Position numbers and translations under genes: made by a program. DNA of 10,718 nt, taken from assembly GCA_017628595.1 (NCBI GenBank), contig JAGBYV010000020.1:1-10718 (forward strand), given 5' to 3'. Of this stretch, positions 4,882 through 10,718 are shown piece by piece; position 1 is the first letter of the stretch, and every line of letters starts with the position of its first letter. The stretch comes from Alistipes sp. Its GTDB lineage: Bacteria > Bacteroidota > Bacteroidia > Bacteroidales > Rikenellaceae. The notes below the pieces were generated by a model. The model had not been told where the DNA came from. It saw nothing but the letters and a program-made list of their open reading frames with translations, and did no database searches.

Positions 4882-7677
4882 TTACAACTCCTTCACGCGG
4901 ATGTTGCGGTACTTGATACCCTCGCCGTGACCACACAAACCGATGTGACCCTTCTTGTTGAAGAGACCGGGGTGGTTGAGCTTATCTACGGTGTAGGGGT
5001 TCTTGTCGCTGCCATCGGGAGCCACGTTGTGACCCTTCGTTGCGGTGCGGATGTTGCCATCGACGATAACCTGACCATCAACCGTTACGGTGATGCGGTC
5101 GCCCTTCACGCGAATCTCCTCCTGGTGCCACTCGCCCAGTGCGCCCCACTTGATGCGCTTTGCGGGGATGATACCATATACAGAGCCGTGTACCTGATAC
5201 TCGCGCAGGTTCTTGTAGATGGGTGAGTCATGGTGCAGAACCTGAATCTCCATGCCGTGATATGCAGCATCTACGCCCATCGGAGTGCGGATACCGATAC
5301 CGTTGTTTACGCCGTCGCGGTCGAAGCAGAACTCAAAGCGAAGCACGAAGTCGGCATACTCCTTCTTGGTGTAGAGGTTACCTGTCGTGCCGTAAGCCGC
5401 AGTAACGTACATATAACCGTTCATAGGCTGGTATGCCTCCAGGTTACCTGTCCATGCGTCCATATTCTGACCATCGAACAAGAGCTCAAAGCCCTCCTTC
5501 TGCTCCTCTGCTGAGAGGGGAGTGAGGATAGATACGCCCTCTCGAGCCTTGTTGTCGTTGATGAAGTTCTCGATATCCTTGCGCTTGTAAACAGCGTCGC
5601 CATCATTTACTGTTGCAGCAACCTTCTCCAGCAGAGCCTTAACCTCAGCTGAGTAGAACTCGGGGTGCTTAGTTGCAATCTCCAGTACGGTGTTAGCCGC
5701 AGCCTGTGCTGTAGCCTCTGCGTCCATATACTCCGCCGCAAGCATCATAGCGGGATATGTCTGCGTGGGTGAGAGTGCGCTCAGGGCACGATTCTTCAAT
5801 GTGTTAGAAGGCTCAGCCTCGATAGCCTTGCGGTAGTTCATATACTTCTGGTCATTGCTCAGCGTAGTTGATGACTGCGTAAGAGCGATGAAACGTGCCA
5901 ACGCCTTCTCCTTGAGTGCGGGGTTAGCCGCTGCCTCGAGCAGTGTGGGCAGTACGCTGTCGTCATTGAGTGTGCACAGACCCTCGAATGCTGCAGCCTG
6001 CGCCTCACCAGTTGATGACTTATAACCTGTAACGATAGGCTCTACAGCCTCCTTTGCGCCCGTAGCGGCGAGGATGGGGTAGTAGATATGCTTCTTCGCG
6101 CCAGCCTTAGCCATGCGATCCTGAATCATCTTTGCCTGCTCCGAAGCGGGCTTCTCCTGAATAGCCTTCAGGATAGCATCGCCCATAGGCTTGCCCTGCT
6201 CGAAGAGGTTGCACAATGCAGCGAAGTTAGCCTCTACAGCATTGGTTGTAAGTGCGGGGATAGCAGTGTCGTCACCGCCGTTGTCAACCCATACCAGCAC
6301 CTTCGATGCAGCAGCGGGGATACGACGTGATGAGAGTACCTGCTTTGCGATGGCACGAGCCGATGAGTTGGTATCCATAACGCGAACAAACTCGTCGTTG
6401 ATCTTGCCGTTGAACGAGAGAAGACCTGCAACCAGAGCCTCCTCCACAGCCTTGCTGTTCTGCTCCTTAACCATGCGGTTGATAAGAGCCTTCAACGCGA
6501 TGTCGCCGCCAATCTTCGATGCAGCAGCGATAGCTGTAGTGGCGATCTCATCGTTAGCGCTTGCTACGAAGGGAGCGATAGCTACCACCTGCTTCTCAGC
6601 GTGGTTAGCACCCAGCCAGCTCAAAATGTCGATCTTCGCGTCGTCGCTCGCCTTGGGCAATGTCGCAGCCACGGCAGCGTATGTAGTCTCTGTTGCGAAC
6701 TGCTCTGCTACGCGCAATGCGCCATAGCGGTAGTCGCGGCAGTCACCCTTGATAGCCTTCAATACCAAAGGCATGATGGCCTCACCCTTAATCTGCGCCA
6801 GCAGATCCAAACCTGCAATACGCACGTTGGGCTTCTCAACCTTCAGCAGCTGCTTTGCAGCCTTCTCAACAGCCTTCTCGTCGTGACGCATCAGGTGGCC
6901 ATTCAGCAGACGGATGTATGCACCATAGGCATTCGTTGAGTCAAATGTGTAACCAGCCTCCTTGGCAGCAGCAGCCAGAACCTTTGCTGCGGGCTCGCCA
7001 CCCCAGGCACCCAGAGCAGTGTAGATCTGAGTCTTGAGCTCGGGTGTAGCACCGTTCAGCCACTCGATGAGGATAGGCTCGCCATCGTGGAAGTGGCTCT
7101 TGTATGATGCGATCTGCGCCAGCAGCACCTTGCTGATGCCATTCTCAGCCTGCTCAGCCATCAGATGCTCGACAGCGTGGTCGGTACCCTTAACCGAAGC
7201 CAGAGCGCGAGCAGCGAAGTTAGCCATGTATGAATCCTTGAGGTACTCGGCAAAGAAGTGAGCGTCGTCGCCCGTAGCACAAATCTGCAGGGCAGTCATA
7301 AGGAATGCCTTGTTGGGATTGTTAGTGGTCTTTGCAATAGCGGCCTTCAGTCCGGCACGCACGCCATCACGCATTGCTGCGCCCTCCTTCGTAACGTAAG
7401 AGGCAACGCCATTTACGGCATACTCGACGGGTGAGTTGTTCACACCCTCGGCCATAGGCTCCAGCATCATTGCGAGCATCTCGATACCCTCAGCACCCGT
7501 AGCGGCCAGCTCGGCCATAACCTGATTATATACGGCAGGTGTCTCGGCGGGCATCTGCGCCAGAGCATCCGACACGATGGTCGATGTGGCGCGGTTGCGG
7601 TTGTCCTGCGCGTTTACAGCCACGAGTGGCATTACGAGCAGGGCAAGTATTATAAAAAATCTTTTCATTGTAGTCAT
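4882..7677 (-). CDS. Exported HEAT-like repeat protein with C-terminal DUF1080 (3-keto-disaccharide hydrolase) domain
   Basis: The 931-residue product has an N-terminal Sec signal (KRFF, hydrophobic 7-21, predicted cut after Ala23). Residues about 30-710 are Ala-rich paired helices resembling HEAT/ARM repeats, e.g. units like PLVLKAIKGDCRDYRYGALRVA. Residues about 729-931 are a complete DUF1080 domain: FELLFDGQNMDAWTG, NGIGIRTP, a central HGMEIQVL strand and the closing GHIGLCGHGEGIKYRNIRVKEL. DUF1080 is a LamG-like beta-sandwich family with members shown to cleave 3-keto-glycosides. The helical region may be a scaffold or binding platform; that is inference. The start is ATG 7677, with an equally plausible ATG at 7668. 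The gene lies 15 bp after the Gfo/Idh/MocA stop, forming an operon that matches the oxidise-then-cleave chemistry. Confidence 0.88.
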   Translation of the reverse strand: MTTMKRFFIILALLVMPLVAVNAQDNRNRATSTIVSDALAQMPAETPAVYNQVMAELAATGAEGIEMLAMMLEPMAEGVNNSPVEYAVNGVASYVTKEGAAMRDGVRAGLKAAIAKTTNNPNKAFLMTALQICATGDDAHFFAEYLKDSYMANFAARALASVKGTDHAVEHLMAEQAENGISKVLLAQIASYKSHFHDGEPILIEWLNGATPELKTQIYTALGAWGGEPAAKVLAAAAKEAGYTFDSTNAYGAYIRLLNGHLMRHDEKAVEKAAKQLLKVEKPNVRIAGLDLLAQIKGEAIMPLVLKAIKGDCRDYRYGALRVAEQFATETTYAAVAATLPKASDDAKIDILSWLGANHAEKQVVAIAPFVASANDEIATTAIAAASKIGGDIALKALINRMVKEQNSKAVEEALVAGLLSFNGKINDEFVRVMDTNSSARAIAKQVLSSRRIPAAASKVLVWVDNGGDDTAIPALTTNAVEANFAALCNLFEQGKPMGDAILKAIQEKPASEQAKMIQDRMAKAGAKKHIYYPILAATGAKEAVEPIVTGYKSSTGEAQAAAFEGLCTLNDDSVLPTLLEAAANPALKEKALARFIALTQSSTTLSNDQKYMNYRKAIEAEPSNTLKNRALSALSPTQTYPAMMLAAEYMDAEATAQAAANTVLEIATKHPEFYSAEVKALLEKVAATVNDGDAVYKRKDIENFINDNKAREGVSILTPLSAEEQKEGFELLFDGQNMDAWTGNLEAYQPMNGYMYVTAAYGTTGNLYTKKEYADFVLRFEFCFDRDGVNNGIGIRTPMGVDAAYHGMEIQVLHHDSPIYKNLREYQVHGSVYGIIPAKRIKWGALGEWHQEEIRVKGDRITVTVDGQVIVDGNIRTATKGHNVAPDGSDKNPYTVDKLNHPGLFNKKGHIGLCGHGEGIKYRNIRVKEL

Positions 7678-7692
7678 GTTTAATGGGTTAGG

Positions 7693-8988
7693 TTAGAATG
7701 TCCAGGGGCCACGCATGGGCTGATCGATCAGGGCGTTGGCTGCGTCATCATTGATAAACTGCAACTTCACGGGGTCGAACTCCAGCGTACGGTTCAGGCG
7801 CAGAGCGCACAGACCCATATTCACGATTGTAGCCGAGCGGAAACCGTTGATCTCGTTCAGGGCGAACTTCTCGCGTGAGTGGATACACTTGATGAAGTCG
7901 GTGTTCTGAGGCTCGGGATCGGGCAACTCTGCCAACTTATCCATAATGTTGAATGCGGGCTGACCGTTCAACTCGCAGCGGAAACCCTGATAGAGCTTAC
8001 CGTTGGGACCCTCGATATAGGGAGCTGTGGGGTCGCCGTGCTGCTCACCCTGCAGGATGATCTGGCAGCCGTCAGCGTATGTATAGACAATCTTACGCCA
8101 TGTGCCGATAGCATCCCAGTGCTGCTCGGGAGCATCTACCTCTACCTTCACGGGTGATGTGTCGTCCTTACCCAGGATGTACTGCACGGGATCGATGTAG
8201 TGCTGACCCATATCGCCAAGGCCACCACCATCGTAATCCCAGTAACCGCGGAAGGTCTGGTGTGTACGGTGCTCGTTATAGGGCTTGTAGGGTGCGGGAC
8301 CGAGCCACAAGTCGTAGTCCAGATTCTTGGGGATGGGCTGCTCAACAAGATTCTCCTTACCTACCCAGAAGAACTTCCAGTTAAAACCGGTGTAACCTGA
8401 GATGGTAACCTTCAGGGGCCAGCCCAGCAGACCGCTGTCAACGAGCTTCTTCAGGGGCTGAACGGTAGTACCCAGACCGTAGAAGGTATCCTTGAAGCGG
8501 AACCATGTGTTCAGACGGAAGATACGGCCATTCTGACGCACAGCCTCCATTACTCGCTTACCCTCGCCGATTGTACGGGTCATAGGCTTCTCACACCAGA
8601 TATCCTTGCCAGCCTTGGCAGCCTCAACGGCCATCAAGCCGTGCCAGTGGGGAGGAGTTGCGATGTGAACAACATCGACGTTGGGGTCGTTGATCAGATC
8701 GCGATAGAGGTGATAGCCCTTCACGGTCTCACCCAGACGCTCCTTAGAGAGGCTTACACCCTTCTGCAGGTGCAGGTCGTCAACATCACAAACCGCTACA
8801 AGACGGCACTGCTCGTTGCTCGAGAAGTGGTTCTCGCTGAAACCGATACCACCCATACCGATGATACCCTTGGTCAATTGGTCGTTGGGAGCAATGTGAC
8901 CGGGACCTCCGAGTACGCGGCGCGGAATGATGGTGAGCGCAGCCAGACCACCCAGAGATTTTAGAAATTCTTTTCTGTTGATTGCCAT
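7693..8988 (-). CDS. Exported Gfo/Idh/MocA family NAD(P)-dependent sugar oxidoreductase
   Basis: The 431-residue product has an N-terminal Tat-like signal (NRKEFLKSLGGLAALTI, only one Arg of the twin pair), as in many Bacteroidetes members that act in the periplasm with tightly held NAD. The Rossmann domain follows: GIIGMGGIG (41-49), AVCDVD (65-70), IATPPHWHG (109-117) and the EKP motif at 133-135. The C-terminal substrate domain has GGGLGDMGQHYID (254-266), where Asp259 and His263 are candidate catalytic residues, and the protein ends with the family's typical PWTF. The family oxidises or reduces sugar hydroxyls. Next to a DUF1080 gene, oxidation of a glycoside at C3 is the best guess; the substrate is unknown. 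First gene of the operon, with its own promoter at 9054-9084. Confidence 0.92.
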   Translation of the reverse strand: MAINRKEFLKSLGGLAALTIIPRRVLGGPGHIAPNDQLTKGIIGMGGIGFSENHFSSNEQCRLVAVCDVDDLHLQKGVSLSKERLGETVKGYHLYRDLINDPNVDVVHIATPPHWHGLMAVEAAKAGKDIWCEKPMTRTIGEGKRVMEAVRQNGRIFRLNTWFRFKDTFYGLGTTVQPLKKLVDSGLLGWPLKVTISGYTGFNWKFFWVGKENLVEQPIPKNLDYDLWLGPAPYKPYNEHRTHQTFRGYWDYDGGGLGDMGQHYIDPVQYILGKDDTSPVKVEVDAPEQHWDAIGTWRKIVYTYADGCQIILQGEQHGDPTAPYIEGPNGKLYQGFRCELNGQPAFNIMDKLAELPDPEPQNTDFIKCIHSREKFALNEINGFRSATIVNMGLCALRLNRTLEFDPVKLQFINDDAANALIDQPMRGPWTF

Positions 8989-9053
8989 AATATGTTAATT
9001 TTAACGTGTTTTGTTCGTTTAAGGAAGGGCTTCGTGCCACTGTATAATCGATG

Positions 9054-9084
9054 TAAAGTTACGCTTTTAATTTCGAACCTCAAA
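9054..9084 (-). promoter_or_regulatory. Promoter of the Gfo/Idh/MocA - DUF1080 operon
   Basis: On the - strand, TTTG (9084-9081), exactly 19 bp, then TAACTTTA (9061-9054) matches TTTG-N19-TAnnTTTG with one mismatch at the last base. It gives a 5' leader of about 55-60 nt before the ATG at 8988. Confidence 0.72.
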
Positions 9085-9087
9085 ATT

Positions 9088-9102
9088 TTATACTTCGTAT
9101 AA
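9088..9102. promoter_or_regulatory. Inverted repeat, possible operator
   Basis: TTATAC-TTC-GTATAA is a perfect 6-bp inverted repeat with a 3-bp spacer. It ends 4 bp upstream of the -33 box of the - strand promoter and about 65 bp from the + strand promoter. The position suits an activator or repressor site, but the short AT-rich half-sites could arise by chance. The rest of 8989-9235 holds only promoters and leaders. Confidence 0.3.
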
Positions 9103-9165
9103 TCATTATTTGCAGTCTTTGTACGTTATTTTATAGCACTTCTTGGTAAAGCGGAATTGCCGGGT

Positions 9166-9196
9166 TGTGTTTTTAAAGAAAAAAACGCTATCTTTG
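9166..9196 (+). promoter_or_regulatory. Promoter of the SDR-uxuA unit
   Basis: TATCTTTG (9189-9196) matches the -7 consensus TAnnTTTG. TGTG at 9166-9169, exactly 19 bp upstream, matches three of four -33 bases. It lies 40 bp before the ATG at 9236, divergent from the Gfo/Idh/MocA promoter. Confidence 0.62.
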
Positions 9197-9235
9197 TTAG
9201 AGTGGGAGAATGTTAACGAATAAAACTATATTGCA

Positions 9236-10048
9236 ATGAAAAATCTATTTTGTGTAAAGGAAAAAGTCATTGTCATCACAGGTGCTACGGGTATCCTCGG
9301 TTCGTCGATGGTCGAGCACTTTGCCGAAGAGGGTGCACGTGTCGTGATCCTCGGCCGTAACCGTGAGGCAGGTCTGCGTCTGGAGAATGCGGTTAAGGAG
9401 TCTGGCGGCGAGGCTATCTTCCTGGAGTGCAATGTGCTGGATAAGGCGTCGCTGGAGCGTTGCTACGATGCCATCATGGAGGCCTATGGCCGTATCGATG
9501 TGCTCATCAACGGTGCTGGAGGCAATCAGGCAGCGGCTACCGTTCCGCCCGATAAGACTATCTTCGATCTTGATATTGAGGCGGTGCGTCAGGTGGTGGA
9601 TCTGAACCTCTTTGGCACGATCCTGCCCACGATGGTATTCGTCAAGGCTATGGTTACGCAGGGCGGTGGCTCGATCATCAACATCGCCTCGGAGGCGGCC
9701 TTGCGTCCTCTGACACGTGTGGCGGGCTATGGCGTGGCAAAGGCTGCCGTTATCAACTGGACAAAGTATATGTGTGGCGAGCTGGCTATGAAGTTTGGCG
9801 AGGGCTTCCGCGTAAATGCTGTTGCGCCGGGCTTCCTCCTGACCAACCAGAATCGCGACCTCTTGACCAATCCCGATGGCTCACTTACGCCCCGTGCCGA
9901 GACCATCATTGCACATACACCGTTCAAGCGCTTTGGTGAGCCCGAGGAGCTGCTGGGCACACTGCAGTGGCTGGCATCCGACGCTTCGAAATTCGTTACG
10001 GGCACGCTGACTGTAGTGGATGGCGGTTTTGATGCATTCTCAATTTAA
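9236..10048 (+). CDS. SDR family oxidoreductase, probable D-mannonate oxidoreductase (fructuronate reductase)
   Basis: This 270-residue classical short-chain dehydrogenase has the cofactor motif TGATGILG (15-22), NGAGG (92-96) and the catalytic set Asn124 (DLNLFGT), Ser152 (INIASEA), Tyr165 and Lys169 (YGVAK). The post-catalytic segment VNAVAPGFLLTNQNRDLL and the C-terminal GTLTVVDGGF are typical of the family. The loop NQAAATVPPDKTIFDLD resembles SDR-type fructuronate reductases, the non-homologous substitute for enteric UxuB. The uxuA gene downstream supports interconversion of fructuronate and D-mannonate with NAD(H) in the cytoplasm. Gluconate 5-dehydrogenase-like activity is the main alternative. 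The TAA stop overlaps the left arm of repeat copy 2. Confidence 0.85.
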   Translation: MKNLFCVKEKVIVITGATGILGSSMVEHFAEEGARVVILGRNREAGLRLENAVKESGGEAIFLECNVLDKASLERCYDAIMEAYGRIDVLINGAGGNQAAATVPPDKTIFDLDIEAVRQVVDLNLFGTILPTMVFVKAMVTQGGGSIINIASEAALRPLTRVAGYGVAKAAVINWTKYMCGELAMKFGEGFRVNAVAPGFLLTNQNRDLLTNPDGSLTPRAETIIAHTPFKRFGEPEELLGTLQWLASDASKFVTGTLTVVDGGFDAFSI

Positions 10049-10167
10049 ACATACATAAGAAGGTGATTTCTGCGTTACACTCGTTCTCGAAATCCTCATT
10101 TACGCCTGAGTAAACTGCGGTTTCTCGAACTTCGTAAGCCTTGAAATCCCTCTCCTTCTGTATGTTT
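10047..10167 (+). repeat. Structured intergenic repeat, copy 2 (between SDR gene and uxuA)
   Basis: The core at 10066-10145 is the counterpart of 2032-2110, with 7 substitutions and one inserted T. Outer arms 10047-10063 and 10154-10167 pair over 14 bp with a 3-nt bulge; their sequence is unrelated to the copy 1 arms. The apex is TTTAC (10099-10103) against GTAAA (10110-10114) with a 6-nt loop that contains the single indel. GTTC (10083-10086) pairs with GAAC (10127-10130) where copy 1 has GCG against CGC. The left arm starts on the second base of the SDR stop codon. No T-run follows. The unit fills most of the 155-bp gap before uxuA. Confidence 0.82.
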
Positions 10168-10203
10168 AGGGTAGTAAATATATGGTAATTTAGAATAAAA
10201 TTT

Positions 10204-10718
10204 ATGATACTTTGTACCCAATCTTGGCGTTGGTACGGACCCAACGATCCCGTCACGCTGAGCAATATACGTCAGGCGGGAGCTACCGACATTGTCCACG
10301 CCCTGCACCACATTCCCAATGGCGAGGTGTGGCCCGTGGAGGAGATTCGTGCCCGTCAGCAGATGGTGGCCGAGGCTGGCCTCAGGTGGAGCGTTGTGGA
10401 GAGTGTTCCCGTGCACGAGCATATCAAGACCCGTGAAGGCGACTATCAGCGCTACATCGACAACTATAAGCAGTCGATTCGCAACCTTGCCCAGTGTGGC
10501 ATCCACTGCATAACATATAACTTTATGCCCGTCCTGGACTGGACACGCACCGATTTAGCCTATGAGGTTGAGGATGGCTCGCGTGCTCTGCGCTTTGAGC
10601 GAGCTGCCTTTATGGCTTTTGACCTCTACATCCTGCGTCGTCCTGCTGCTGAGGCGGAGTACACCACAGAGGAGAAGGCTGCGGCCAAGGCTCGCTATGA
10701 CGAGATGACGGAGGCTGA
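10204..10718 (+). CDS. uxuA: Mannonate dehydratase, 3' partial
   Basis: The ATG at 10204 opens a frame that runs off the window (171 full codons). UxuA dehydrates D-mannonate to 2-dehydro-3-deoxy-D-gluconate in the hexuronate pathway and is a metal-dependent TIM-barrel enzyme. Family-specific blocks are plain: [20 protein letters not shown] at residues 7-26, [42 protein letters not shown], and [14 protein letters not shown] near the middle of the visible part. The layout closely follows the E. coli enzyme as I remember it, with no gaps in this part. It lies 155 bp downstream of the SDR gene that should make or use mannonate. The repeat in between may set their relative expression. No strong separate promoter is visible upstream. 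Confidence 0.97.
   Translation, partial: MILCTQSWRWYGPNDPVTLSNIRQAGATDIVHALHHIPNGEVWPVEEIRARQQMVAEAGLRWSVVESVPVHEHIKTREGDYQRYIDNYKQSIRNLAQCGIHCITYNFMPVLDWTRTDLAYEVEDGSRALRFERAAFMAFDLYILRRPAAEAEYTTEEKAAAKARYDEMTEA

Noticed and set aside
6191..6727. Long open frames on the + strand opposite the HEAT-DUF1080 gene
   Set aside because: They are antisense shadows of a GC-biased coding frame and have no recognisable motifs or initiation context.
9090..9102. Similarity of ATACTTCGTATAA to a loxP/Cre arm
   Set aside because: Only one arm-like stretch is present, with no second arm at the right spacing and no recombinase gene nearby. It is explained as a short AT-rich inverted repeat.

Overview
The window looks like a chromosomal segment of a gut-type Bacteroidales bacterium, possibly Alistipes or a relative. 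The genus is inference. The supporting evidence is the gene order DUF4271 - hemD - rnpA - yidD, promoters of the Bacteroidetes type (TTTG, 19 bp, TAnnTTTG), starts without Shine-Dalgarno sequences, and a periplasmic Gfo/Idh/MocA plus DUF1080 gene pair. No phage, IS, CRISPR or plasmid functions were seen.

Layout. (1) Bases 1-2010, + strand: a housekeeping cluster with the 3' part of a DUF4271 membrane protein gene, hemD (uroporphyrinogen-III synthase), rnpA (RNase P protein) and an overlapping yidD. (2) 2011-2209: a structured intergenic repeat, a truncated piece of the same repeat, and a bidirectional terminator. (3) 2210-3430, - strand: asnA (ammonia-dependent asparagine synthetase), preceded by a terminator, a tRNA-Glu(CTC) gene and a textbook Bacteroidetes promoter. 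(4) 3617-4741, + strand: a predicted lipoprotein with a GH20-like TIM-barrel motif, followed by two terminator hairpins. (5) 4882-8988, - strand: a two-gene operon of an exported Gfo/Idh/MocA oxidoreductase and a 931-residue exported protein with a long helical-repeat (HEAT-like) region fused to a C-terminal DUF1080 (3-keto-glycoside hydrolase/lyase) domain. (6) 8989-9235: a divergent promoter region. (7) 9236-10718, + strand: an SDR oxidoreductase, probably the D-mannonate/fructuronate reductase, and the start of uxuA (mannonate dehydratase), cut by the window end. A second copy of the intergenic repeat lies between these two genes.

How the genes work together. Region 7 is a hexuronate (glucuronate) catabolic module that takes fructuronate via mannonate to 2-keto-3-deoxygluconate. 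Region 5 is best read as a periplasmic route that oxidises a glycoside at C3 of the sugar and then cleaves the keto-glycoside. Regions 5 and 7 are transcribed divergently from one 247-bp region, which suggests related saccharide substrates. The GH20-like lipoprotein converges on region 5 and could supply or trim its substrate.

The most unusual signal is the intergenic repeat. Two about 80-nt cores (72 of 80 positions identical) lie 8 kb apart. Each starts at the stop codon of the upstream gene, each folds as a long hairpin with compensatory changes in the stem, and each is closed by outer arms that differ completely between copies but are self-complementary within each copy.
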